Origin: Anthonomus grandis grandis
Lineage: Eukaryota; Arthropoda; Insecta; Coleoptera; Curculionidae
Assembly (NCBI RefSeq): GCF_022605725.1
Contig: NC_065548.1
Location: 19,315,644-19,379,643 of the forward strand
Reading direction: 5' to 3'
DNA length: 64,000 nt
Shown: positions 42,587 through 53,439 of the stretch, piece after piece
How the letters are laid out: every line of letters begins with the position of its first letter
Numbering within the stretch: the first letter of the stretch is position 1
The notes under the pieces: generated by a model
The model's input: the letters and a program-made list of their open reading frames with translations, nothing else
Told to the model about the DNA's origin: nothing
Databases searched by the model: none
Program-made: the position numbers and the translations under genes

Positions 42587-44999
42587 ACATTACGTACTAT
42601 TTTTATTTAAAATCAGTAAGCATAAACTATAGTAATGTAATATGTATGATAATACAAAACTACTTAATTTACTATATACGTAGATATAATTATTTTAACT
42701 GAGAAAGAAATAAAGTAATAAACAGTAGGTAACCATTAGAACGCGATCTGTAGAAACGTAGAGGGAGTATTAATAATTTTTGATTTCACATGAGATCGCT
42801 ACTAAATATGAAATGTTCTGGTAAAGTCCAGTTCAGAGATCTATTAGAATCTTTGATGTGTCGCAGATGCCGCACTAACCAGTCCGTGCGCCTATGTCGT
42901 ATTTATTGTCGCATGATATACATGTTTAAATGGCAAAATTTTATATTGTTTATCAATGAAATCATTTTAAATATACGTAAAACCCCATGTTTTATAGTAT
43001 TTTTTATTTTTCTTTCGAAAATGTCCATTTTTTATAAAATGGAGAAAGAAAATATGACAGCCAAAATCCCTATTAATAATCACAACCAAGTAAAAATAAA
43101 TCTCAATACCCAAAAAAATTAAATATATAAAATTTGAAGACAAACCAAAACATTTTACTCTTTTGTGTCAAAAAGTAAATATTTTATGCCTTAATCCACA
43201 GAATAAATGGGCCTAAGTAATTCTTACCACCTATTCTCTTATCACTTGTTATAAACACCCCATTAATGGCGCTAAAAACTAAAATTATTAAATTAAAATT
43301 TTTGATTTAACTCATTTTACGTACTTAAATCTTATAGTTAAATTAAATATTATCTTGCTATCAACTATCCTGAATTTCTAACTTAATAAAACTAAACCTA
43401 AAAATCCCTAATAATAAAGTTTTAAATACAAATAAATTTTAAGGCCGGATCTGTGCAACTTTTCATGCTTGAGTGGCTGTGACTGAGGTCAGACGTCTAA
43501 CAAAATAGTACGTGGGCGCATGTAGTCAAATTTTACAAATCAAATGTATAAATTCTTAAAAAAAAATGCTTAAAACATTTATTTATTTATTGGAATGATT
43601 AAATATCGTTTAGAATATTACTTTATGACTCTTTCCACATAAAATTTTGCGATTTAAACATGTATGTCCTGTGACATTATAAACAACATCGGCACACGAA
43701 CTATTCGCGGTACATCAAAGATTTTAATAGATTTCTGAACTGAACTATACCTGTTAGTAGTATGGATGCGACAAAAAATCGAGATACATATGGAGTCAGA
43801 ACATTTGCTTATATGTTGAAATAATTTGTAGTTGAAATCTTATTTCAGATATATAACGCAAGAGACATAAGATTAATGCTCTAAATTGATGACTTGGTAC
43901 TAAGAGAGCTTGATTATTAAGTTATATCGTAGATTTTGATACTAAAACAGATTTAAGTTTGAACTAAAGTTTCAATAGAGCATAAAATTGAATTTATTTA
44001 AACAGGCTTTATTTTCCTCTTTTATTAACTTATAATCTGTTACTTTAAGATTAAAAAATCCTAATTAATGTGTACTCGAAACTAAAATATTTTTCAATTA
44101 AAAATGCATTAATGAACTACGTAAACTTCAAATTGGAAATAAATATTTTAATTTACATTTTACGGAACTTTTTAATATTTCATATTTTTCACCATATAAA
44201 GTCTTTTAGATGTTGCGCTTTTATACCAATTCCCGTAATTTTTCGTCCGTTTTTTTTAATGTTTAATGAAATATATACATTTTTGTTGATTAAAAAATAT
44301 ATTAAGTATGATTATAAAATATATTTTAAAAAGGCAGTGTATTTGAATAGCGTAAAAACTCGATCTATGGATCAAATGATGAACCTATGAACCTATTGTT
44401 TAATTTTCATATAAAATATAAATCTAAAAAGTGTTTATACAATACAAAAATATATAAATTTTTCTAACCAAATACAAACTTCTTAAATAAGAACAACATT
44501 TTTTTACTCGCTATAAACTAAAAACATTTTTTGATATGAAGGGTTTTATTAATTTAAAATTCAGAATACTGCCTTATCATTACTTATGTTTGTCTTCTTA
44601 TGCATAAAAAGATACGCAGTACAGATTTACACACGAAGATATGATAAAATATTATAAAGCTTAGAATTGCTAAAAAAAGAAAGCTATTTAGCAGGAGACC
44701 AATTTAGGCGTCTAGCTCAAAATACGGAAAAAGTGAGTAAAAATTTGAGTGGGCAGGGATAAAGCTAGAATTCCCCGGCTATAAAATATATGTACAAAAA
44801 GTATTTGAAATATAAATTACCAATCAATTTGTATTTTTCTAATTTTATCACTAATATTTTATAATTTTAGGGCATCGAGACTCCTGTAAAAAGTTATGCT
44901 GCATTAAATAAATTAGTATTATCATAACTATATCAACAAATTCCTGACTCAAATATACTATTAAGCCACGTTTATTAAATTTCATTTATGCAGAATTTC

Positions 45000-45430
45000 A
45001 TTAATGTCGCTTATTAAAATTCAGACGCCGCTTTCTCGCTCGATTCCCGTGCACTTCTTTCCCGTAATGTACACACACTCAATATGATTATCGATATCTC
45101 AATAAGGAATATGAAATATTCCATCACATTCATATATGAGCTAAAGGGGATATTACGCTATAGGAGTTTGGACGGGTGAATTTAATTAAACCGCTTTTCA
45201 ATAACGCAGCTCCAACAATTACCATCGGCATCATCAGTTTGTAGAGTGCAAACTAAAAGGGATGCTAAAAAGAACCACGCACGCCGAGGTCATGCATTAT
45301 TGGATAAATTAATTTTCATGGGGTTATTAAAAAGTGTAGTGCCACTACGTGGCGTCGCACCACCGAGGTTGAATTTTAAGCGTTTTCGAGTTAAAATATT
45401 TTATTACGGAAAAGCCGGAAAGCGTATGTG
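45000..45430. other. GC-richer island, possible conserved non-coding block
   Basis: The sequence is clearly less AT-biased than its flanks and has segments such as CAGACGCCGCTTTCTCGCTC and CGTGGCGTCGCACCACCGAG, plus a GTAGTG-C-CACTAC mini-palindrome at about 45,337. Overlapping ORFs on both strands (45,246-45,434 plus; 45,345-45,575 minus) show no domain. It could be a regulatory element or the remains of a GC-rich repeat. Confidence 0.3.
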
Positions 45431-46139
45431 GTAGGTCAAATTTAGTTAATTGAAATACTTGTAATTTATTTGGAGTTGGAAGTAAAATAGTACGAGGATG
45501 TACATATATGTAGATGATCTGGCTAGTGCTAAAGTAACAGGGAATAAGAGTATATATTGGAAAGCTTTTGAACAAATTTATAAATAGTTGTATATAATTT
45601 GAATATTAAATTTGCGTGAAACAGTATTTAATTTTTTTTTTTTATCGAATTAGCGTTATCTGAGTAAAATATATAATGGAATATACAGTCTATATAAAAA
45701 TTCTAAAATACTACAACTTATGAAACAAGTTACTTTAAGACCCAAGATATTGCGAGCAAATAAAACTAAATATGTAAACAAAATATTCAACCAGAGATAT
45801 TGCTTATCAGGTGCAGTTTCCGGGTTATTACAACTTTATTTTACTAATGTTTATCTGCTGATATATTTTTCGTGGACAGCGCGACAGGCGACAATACAGC
45901 GTCTGATTAGCGGTTATGTCACTAATGATTTCGACATAAATAAGAACCCTACGTAACTGAATTTGAATAACTAAAACTAACAGTTGACCGAATTATTTTA
46001 GAAAGGCAGTGTAGCTCGAACAACAAATGTTTATTAAAACATTAAAAGACGATCATAACCTGCATTATATAACAACAGAAAACCCCTATAAGGAAAAACA
46101 ATGTACGTTCGAATAACCTACTTCTACCTTACTTATTTC

Positions 46140-46425
46140 TACCAACGACCTCCCTGATATCATCCAGCTAACGCAGGAAGACTGCATCCTCTACTTCACT
46201 TTATTTCTTTGGGGTGCCAGTAGATTCGCTTGAATAGTGCATCTTTTGTCATCTTGTTTTGCAACATGTTCTGCATGCCTCCCATTCATCTCGACTATGT
46301 GGCGGATTAAGTTGGTGACGACTGATCTCTTATAATGAGTGTTCTTATTTTCTCGTTTCTTATTCTGTCTCTTAGAGAAACTCCAAGTATTACTTATTCC
46401 ATTTCCTTTAAGGTTCAATCAATAT
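46140..46425 (-). pseudogene. LINE reverse transcriptase C-terminal scrap
   Basis: Minus-strand frames show THYKRSVVTNLIRHIVEMNG, then HVAKQDDKRCTIQ and, after a stop, SRGCSLPALAG. This corresponds to the KW.WAGHVAR..D.RWT..........RSRGRP..RW.DDI tail common at the end of insect LINE ORF2 proteins. Only this C-terminal scrap, about 95 codons, remains. Confidence 0.55.
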
Positions 46426-46499
46426 GCCACTGCCGTTTGTGATTGCCATTGTTTCGAGGATGTTTTGAATAATGTTTTATTACCTACACTGAGAAAAAC

Positions 46500-46800
46500 A
46501 GGTTAGCAAAACATGTTAGTTGACATTTTTTAATTGCTATTACTATAAAATTTGTTGCTTCAATTTTTATGTCTCTATTGTTCTAACGATTTTAAATTAG
46601 TTGGACCTTGCAAACTACTACAACTAACTTTATTAGCTTCAAAAATGACTATTTTTTTGTAATAACATATCTTACTACTAATTTATTTGTGGAAACGATT
46701 CTTCATTATTTTCCAAGAACTTTCAATAAAAAACAGCCATAACATTACTACAAATTTAGTTGTGACACCCTGGTTCAAACAACTAATGTTTATTAGTTCA
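46500..46800. repeat. Degenerate ~22-bp repeat array, left
   Basis: Imperfect units such as GTTAGTTGACATTTTTTAAT, AATTAGTTGGACC, ACTACAACTAACTTTATTAG and AATTTAGTTGTGACACC occur about every 20-30 bp in both orientations. They are similar in unit and spacing to the array at 51,445-51,640. Confidence 0.5.
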
Positions 46801-46841
46801 TCCTTCGGAAGCTTTCGGACCCAAGATTTTAGGAAATAATA

Positions 46842-46873
46842 CTGCCGTCCACAATAAAAAGCCGGTATCTACA
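46842..46873. repeat. Element A left terminal inverted repeat
   Basis: It begins CTGCCGTCC and ends GGTATCTAC. It pairs with 50,612-50,642. Confidence 0.75.
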
Positions 46874-47248
46874 GAAAATTCGAAAATCGAGTTTTTGGTA
46901 TCCACATTTTTCTGGTTACTTAATCCATCTCCTTACAAAGTTACAAGGCCGTATCTAAAATAAAATTTGAATTAATCACTAAAATTGTTTAGCCGTATCT
47001 GCAAAATTTACTATGCTTCTTAACGATAATGCAGTGTCTGCAACATGCTTAATAATTAGGCGGCAAATGCTGACGTTAAGTACGCAGTTGCCGCGTTTTT
47101 ATTAGGCACGCTGTACATCCCGCGGTTTTACTAAGAATTGTCTGGTCAATATTGTCTTCAAAATCAGTTTTAAAACATAACTAAACTTGCTCGCGTAACA
47201 CGCTCGACATGTGCTTTTTAGAAAATTATGTAAATAAATTAGTTAATA

Positions 47249-49982
47249 ATGGCCAATAAAAGGGCGAAACTAATATTAGAGTAAGCTTTAAATACAAGTG
47301 AAAATAACCAAGTGTATTGTACCAGTGACCAATCTAGGAGTACTTCATCGTATATTCGCAGGTAAGTTTTATTATTTTACAAAACAAAAATGGATATTTT
47401 TTGCTGTCGATGTTATGACTTTTTAAATTATTAATTATGCTGTATAAATAAAGTTATCTTTTGTTGCAGTAATAATGATATCGAAACGAATATATTTCCT
47501 GATGAAAATAGAAAAACCAGTTCAGGTTATGTATTACATGAAATGCAGCCTATGTCTTTCTTACCGACAAATACAAAACAAGATGAATCTTGTATAATTA
47601 GCATAGTTAAAGTATCAAATTGGTTAAATCATCTTCCTAATTCTGATAATGAATTTTTCTATGATGCTAACATAGAACCTTTCACTGAGGATATCACCAA
47701 ACCAAATCAACTGAGTAATAAAGAAAATTTTAGTAATCAAGGTAAAAATTTTAAATTTATATTATATTACTACACCTAATCTGTTCTTGTATCTTTTTTT
47801 AATTATTAGATAATATCGAAGAGATAAATAGCAATTCAGGCAATGTATGTCACCATACGTCACCTATATAATTACCAATCATTGAAAATTTGGAACCTAA
47901 CAAGTCTTCATTACCGATAAATTTAAAGACAGGCTTTGTAAAACTGGATAGACCTTGTATAATTAGTAACCATGTAGTAACCAATTGGGTAATTGCTGAG
48001 AATAATGATGTTAGTATGGAGCTAGAGTTTCCAATGCCCACTTCTGAAAAAAACATTACCAGCATTGAAGGTATATCTGCCATGTTTTATATTATTTCTA
48101 AAATACTCATTTTTTTGTAAATTTTAAAAAAAAATTTTGAAATAGAGAATATTAAAGCATCTTTCCAGGAAGTAACAGAATCCACAAATTCTGTAATCCA
48201 ATCGCCTAATAAAAATTAAGAGGTTTGCTGCATTGATGAAGGTGTGTAAAATTATTTCTCTTCTTTGCTTTACCCTTTTATTACATATTTAAATATTTTC
48301 AGGTGATATTGTTCAATTTGTCAATAAAAGTCTTGACAATGATACGAATAGTGAAGATATTCCTCTAAATCGTCTATCTTCTGGGGTTCAGATTAAAGAT
48401 TCAAATCAAAAAGGTACCTAGTTAAACATTTTATTTTTAAGTACATTTTAAAACTGATTATTAATATTTATTTTTAGAAACGACTCCCTTTTGTAAAAGA
48501 AGGAAAGTTGATACCGATCTCATAACTCGAAAATTGTTAACAGCAAAAAAACGTGCTGAAAATCATGCAGTCTTACCTGGCTGCAAAAACTGCAAAAAAA
48601 ATGTTCGTCGCTTATTTCAAATGAAGTAAGAAAATCAATAAATCGTAATTTTGGCAATTGTCTAAAAATGAGCAAAAGGCATTTATTCTCAACACATGTT
48701 CAAGATTAGGAGTAAAACGAAGAACTGTTACAAGTGATAAATTTATCAAGCAAAATACGTTTATGTATTTCTTAAAAAATGACATAGGCAAAGCGGTGCC
48801 TGTATGCAAGATATTTTTTTTGACTACACTTGGTTACAAGAAAGGCAATGATCGGGTTTTGTATAATGTATTATCAAAAACACCAAAAAGTCGAATGATA
48901 CCATTGCCACATGGAAATTCAGGAAAGGCTTCTCAAAGAAAAATTGATGATACTATTAACGAACATATTGAGTCTTTTCATTTAGAGGTATCACATTATC
49001 GTAGAGAGCACGCTCCAACGGTTTTCTTTCAAAATTCTAGTTCCTTCCTGGAACTAGAATTTCATATGAAACATACCGAAAAAAAATATAAGCCAAGCAC
49101 ATTTCTTTCACCAAACTAGAGCACGAAGAATGCGATTTATGTGAACATTTTAAGCTACATAGGCGTGATAACATGGAAGATTCGTGCGAATCTTATCAAC
49201 TTTGGAAAAAGCATATAAATCGCGCTATTGAATCACGAAAATTATACAGAGAATAGAGTGAGCAGCTGTTTGATAGTAATACAACATGTGTTTCTGCAGA
49301 TTTACAAAAAATTGTTATGCTACCAAAAATGGATACGTTCAAGACTGCGATTTTCTTGAAACGTCTAATAGCCTATAATGAAACATTTGTTCCTTTAGGA
49401 AAAATAACTAAAACCAATAAACCATTTGCTGTTGTATGGCATGAAGCCGTAAGTAAGCGATCTAAAGAAGATTTAATAAGTACGTTTTATTCATTTTTTA
49501 AGTTTCATAGAGACACTGAAAATATTATTATTTGGTTAGACAATTGTGCTAGCCAAAACAAAAATTGGTTGCTGTTTACTTTTTTAATCAAAATGGTAAA
49601 CTCAAACTAAATTTCAGCTCAAAATTATTTTAAGCCGGGACATACATTTATGTCTGCAGATAGCTTCCACCACCAAGTGGAGCTGCCTATGAAACGAAGA
49701 TTCAAAATTTACGATTTTAATAATTTTGTTGGTTCAGTGGCATCTGCATGTAAGGGCAACGTCGAAGTGAAAGAAATGAACCATACGGATTTTTTTCATT
49801 GGGATAATTTCACGTCGCAACAAAAACTAAAGAAACTTAGTCAAAATAGGCCTTGTTTGTCAGACATAGTACAGGTTGTTGCTGAGCGAGGAGAATTTGT
49901 CCTGGGGTATCGAAATAGTTTTAATGAGCCCCTTATAAAAACTTTAGGTTTTCTTATGCCAAAGGCAATGAAAAAAAAGTAA
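47249..49982 (+). pseudogene. DUF7869-like putative transposase gene of element A, six exons, broken
   Basis: Exons inferred from consensus splice sites and a continuous frame: 47,249-47,361; 47,470-47,741; 47,810-48,070; 48,146-48,241; 48,303-48,413; 48,478 to about 49,982. Introns are 61-108 bp, GT-AG. Exons 2 and 3 each hold a CIIS...(N)W segment, an internal repeat. Exon 6 has a basic Cys cluster (LPGCKNCKKNVRRLF), INRNF...LSKNEQKAFIL, a second Cys pair (EECDLCEHFK), then D at 49,299 (VSADLQKIVMLPKM), D at 49,539 (WLDNCASQNKNW) and D at 49,659 (PGHTFMSADSFHHQVE). That is a D-x79-D-x39-D pattern resembling RNase H-fold transposases. Damage: stops in exons 1, 3 and 4, frameshifts near 48,650 and 49,119, and stops at about 49,254 and 49,608. 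Confidence 0.7.
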
Positions 49983-50611
49983 CTCTTAGGAAGTGGTACC
50001 AAAAACTCTAGACCTCACGGCTTTCCTGTAGAGAAAAGGGATATATAGTATTAAAGTAATTGGGAAATTTAATGCCAGAAAACAGAAAACTGTTCTGGAC
50101 TAATTTACCAGGAGTAAGTAAAGAGTATTCGGACACTGACGAACTTTAAAATATGTGTAGACTTATTGCACTTACTGCAATAATTTTAATTTTTTTAGAG
50201 TTTGTTTGTTTCGTTTGATATAACTATTTTTTTGTTTGGAACAATTTTTTTTACGTTTTGTTTTGTGTGATGTTTCTTATTTAATATGTAGTAAATAAAT
50301 TAATTACAAAAGTTTTGTTTCCTTAAATTTTTAGAATCTGCTTATAATATAATAGGTATTATTATTGATAACTCATTATCATGCAGATACGGCAATAATA
50401 CTGGGTATTACATAATACACAATATTACCTAATCAAAAGGCGGTAAGTGAAATTTCAGCTTTAAAAGAATAAATATTGCCAAAATTGCTTTTCTAATAAA
50501 CTTAGGTTTAGTTTTTAGTCATAAATATACACTGTTTTAATTTAAAAAATATATTCTAAAAAATTTGCACAAAAAAGACTTTAAAGCTCGTTTTCTCAGT
50601 TTAACTCTTAA

Positions 50612-50642
50612 CGCAGATACCGCTTTTTAATTGTAACGGCAG
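50612..50642. repeat. Element A right terminal inverted repeat
   Basis: It reads GCAGATACCGC ... ACGGCAG and is the inverted partner of 46,842-46,873. The AATA duplication follows immediately. Confidence 0.75.
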
Positions 50643-50848
50643 AATACTTATTGCACGTAGTATTTCGGCCCCGAGGTTTACCGAATCCTCAGTTTCGTCG
50701 GATCACTTTCAGTCTCATCATGGTTCTTACATTACATAGTCTCTAATGATATTTGGTGCGGTCATTTGTCACCCTATATGATCTCGTATTCTGCGCATAT
50801 ACGTTTATCCTTCGTTTATAGCGAATATAAGAAATCACTTTTACTGAT

Positions 50849-51395
50849 ATGGACAATAATAGTTACAAAGTCCAGCTAATAAGTTGGTGGCTAGAAACTT
50901 ATTTATATGCGTTTGAAGGTAAGTCAGAGAAAGTAACCTCTGATTTTTCAAACATAGCATTACTTTTATAGTATTTCATTTTTAAATAGTGTTTATGTAG
51001 GGTGACTGGCGATTGGCATTTCAACAGAGAGGAGGAGGCAAGGGCGAAGTGTTACCTATGTTCTTAGTTACTTTTTAGTTGAATAGGATTTTATTTATAT
51101 TTAAATTTAGTAGGTGAAGTATTGGTTTTTTTCGTATAAATGTTTATTTTTAATATTCATTTTAGTTCAGTACTTTTCAATATTTTTTTTATAACAATTA
51201 GTACTTTTTGTTATGATATGATTGTAAAAATATAGTATTTTTTTGGTTTAAGATGAGTCTAAACTAAACCAGCAAAATGTTTTCAAACATGTGCATAAAT
51301 TTTGTGCCCTGCATGATATGGAGGAAAGACGCTCACGAATTTGTGTACTTAAATCTGTTCATCATGAAGTGCACAAAATATTTACAAAGGCTTAA
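50849..51395 (+). CDS. Two-exon 70-residue ORF of unknown function
   Basis: Exon 1 (50,849-50,918) encodes MDNNSYKVQLISWWLETYLY and AFE, and ends in a textbook donor G|GTAAGT. Exon 2 (51,253-51,395) follows a pyrimidine-rich acceptor ending TTTAAG and continues the frame through NQQNVFKHVHKFCALHDMEE and RRSRICVLKSVHHEVHKIFT to a stop. The intron is 334 bp. The first exon resembles the start of the SAM-like domain (Y...L..W.LE.Y...F) that many insect transposon proteins carry, an inference from pattern only. The second exon is rich in His, Cys and basic residues. After the stop the frame stays open for about 30 more codons. It may be a truncated transposon protein. I do not know its function. 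Confidence 0.4.
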
Positions 51396-51444
51396 AGACA
51401 TTTTGCTTGCCTCGTAATTTGCACTGGACTTCAACGAACATTAT

Positions 51445-51640
51445 TAGTTGGCATTACTATGATTATAATTTGTTACAAACAAAATAATTGATTATCAGGA
51501 CATAAATAATTTTCTCGACTATCATAACATATATTATATTCGTTATCATGACACGAATTTATTGGTTATTGTTACCACAATTACTGATCGTCATACAAAA
51601 GTTATTAGTTGTCATAACAAAAATTATTAGTTGCTGATGC
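51445..51640. repeat. Degenerate 22-bp tandem array
   Basis: About nine imperfect head-to-tail units of the type ATTATTAGTTGTCATAACAA fill this stretch. The last two units are the best preserved. Looser units continue to about 52,050. It resembles the array at 46,500-46,800. Confidence 0.65.
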
Positions 51641-52059
51641 GAAGAATAAGATTAAAAGAAACCAGAAAAGCTAGTTGTGAAAACTGAGTTTATTAGTTTC
51701 ACTAAAGAAGAACTACAGTTTGTGTAACCACTTTTTGCTTTATGATACCTTAAACACCTAGTTCTATTAACAACAAACTTAAAATTTTTAATAAAATTTG
51801 TGGGTACTGTAACAATGCTCTTTATTTTAAATAACCAACAAATTTAGTTACCTAAGCCATAGGAGGAGTTCTAAAAAAGCTACCAGAATTTTAGTTGCCG
51901 TAACAATAGAAACGTCCTGTTCCTCGTACTGTTTTATACCTGCTCTTATAAGTAATTTGTTCACCTGTCCTCTATGCTATCCACACTATCGGGCTAGTAT
52001 TACTAAGTTTTTAGTTATAGCAGCATTTTTTTCCTCAACAACAAATGTAGGATATGCTC

Positions 52060-53430
52060 ATTAAATTAAATAAAAGCAATACTTAACATTCTTTTTCCAG
52101 GTCAAAATACTTGCGATATTGTTTTTCTGAGACCACATTCTGGAGATCACAGATAACAGTTCCCGTTTTTTGCCGGACTTTTGCATTTCGATTACTGTAA
52201 TTTGTGACTTTACTGCCATTCTAATAAATCATCAAATACATATTTAAGGAAAGTGATTTTTATTTATTTTACTGAATATCCTACTCAGCCTTAATTCTGC
52301 GATTATTATACAGGGTTTTTCGAAGAAAATTTCCTTATACAAAGTTTTTTTAAAAGCGTTTTTATGTTTTTTTTTCCATAAAAATACCCAAACTAGTAAC
52401 TCTAAAGCTATTTAGCACTTCTACTTTATTTTACTACGTAACAATTTTTTCTAAATAATACAAACTTAAAACATTGAAAGAATTAGTAAGCAACAACTTT
52501 GTTTGAGTTCAACATATGCACAGGGGCAAGGGGGGTATTTTATCTTCAAACGTATTATGAATTGTTTGTTGTCCAGTTTACACACATTTTCAATATAGGA
52601 AATTTAGTTTTTAGTTTTACATTCAGCATTTGAGAAGTTCTGTGTCTTTTCTTTAGTACTTGGTTGAAAAAGGAAAAAGGTCTCATTTGAGTATTTTTGT
52701 GAACCGTTACAATGGTAAAAACTTGAACCGTTTGTGCCGCACCATAGAAAAAAGCTGATTCAAGCCGCTCTTTTCATAACTAAATACCGATATTATCATA
52801 ACATCATGATACTTTCACCATCAACGTAGAATAATAAAAACTTATATAATTAAAAAACCGTTTAATTTGCATAAAAATGGTATCTTTAATTTAATGAAGT
52901 ACATTAAAAAAACGTATAAGGAATTCATAAATGGTAATATGGTTAGTAAATTAAAGCTAAGTCTATTATTAATAAATATTCGTCATGTAAATATTTTTTG
53001 ACGACGTCACTGGTAAAGATTCTTTGTGTCGGTGGAATCAACAGTGCGATCAAGCGGCGTCGCGATGTTGTTGCCCTTTCCTCTAATATAGGGACGTTAT
53101 TTGCATTTATTTAACTTTGAATATTGACTTCTTTATGGAGTATTTTATCATATGTTATTAAAGAGGAATAGTAGTATTGTTTTGTACCTGTCAAATTAAG
53201 TGACTAATTTTTATGATATTATGAGGCGTTTTTTGCCATTTCTACACAAGCCTTTAGCATCATTGCATCAGAAATGTTACAAGCAAACAAACCGACCATA
53301 GTTCCACGGCAATGCGAATTCTAGCCTTTTAATAGAACATTACGGATAAAAAAATGCTTTATAAGTGACTAATTGTTTTGCTTACCTTAGACAGGTAAGA
53401 CTTAAATAATACGATAATACACAGTCTTAT
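52060..53430. other. AT-rich intergenic DNA, nothing recognised
   Basis: No element or coding motif was read in this stretch. Confidence 0.45.
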
Positions 53431-53439
53431 TTTTAATTG

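Larger units (their letters stand above)
42020..46130. other. Long AT-rich gene desert
   Basis: No coding sequence or element is recognised over about 4 kb. The ORFs at 42,790-43,122 and 44,070-44,390 have only background composition (I, F, K, N-rich) and no domain. Two features inside are listed separately: a GC hairpin at 42,563 and a GC-richer island at about 45,000-45,430. Confidence 0.5.
46842..50642 (+). mobile_element. DNA-transposon-like element A carrying a DUF7869-like gene
   Basis: The left end starts CTGCCGTCCACAATAAAAAG, then CCGGTATCTAC. The inverted right end starts CTGCCGTTACAATTAAAAAG, then CGGTATCTGC. The ends therefore match over about 32 bp with few changes. The 4-mer AATA lies directly outside both ends (46,838-46,841 and 50,643-50,646). 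The motif GCCGTATCTGCA recurs inside the left end (about 46,949 and 46,992) and in inverted form near the right end (about 50,383). Inside is an intron-rich gene on the plus strand. Total length is 3,801 bp. Terminal repeats, subterminal motifs and a short duplication together indicate a cut-and-paste element. Confidence 0.75.
46488..52040 (+). mobile_element. Candidate larger element containing repeat arrays and a spliced ORF
   Basis: Left portion 46,488-46,837 and right portion 51,445-52,050 both consist of degenerate repeats of TTAGTTG / CAACTAA-type units of about 20-24 bp. The outer left end starts CACTGAGAAAAAC. The outer right end, inverted, reads TGTTGAGGAAAAAAA, a weakly similar terminus. 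Between them lie a two-exon small ORF (50,849-51,395) and the separate inserted element at 46,842-50,642. I see no clear target duplication, so the boundaries and even the unity of this element are inferred. Confidence 0.35.

Noticed and set aside
42790..44390. ORFs of about 110 codons at 42,790 and 44,070
   Set aside because: Residue content is just that of AT-rich DNA (Ile, Phe, Lys, Asn, Tyr) with no motif, splice signals or neighbours.
47281..47325. A 45-nt intron that would remove the stop codon in exon 1 of the element A gene
   Set aside because: A GTAAGC donor and an ACCAG acceptor exist, but the frame also continues sensibly straight through the stop codon (ALNTSENNQVYCTSDQ), so a simple nonsense change is the better explanation.
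47249..49982. Idea that the intron-containing DUF7869-like gene is a functional host gene
   Set aside because: It has nonsense codons in several exons, at least two frameshifts, and sits between terminal inverted repeats.
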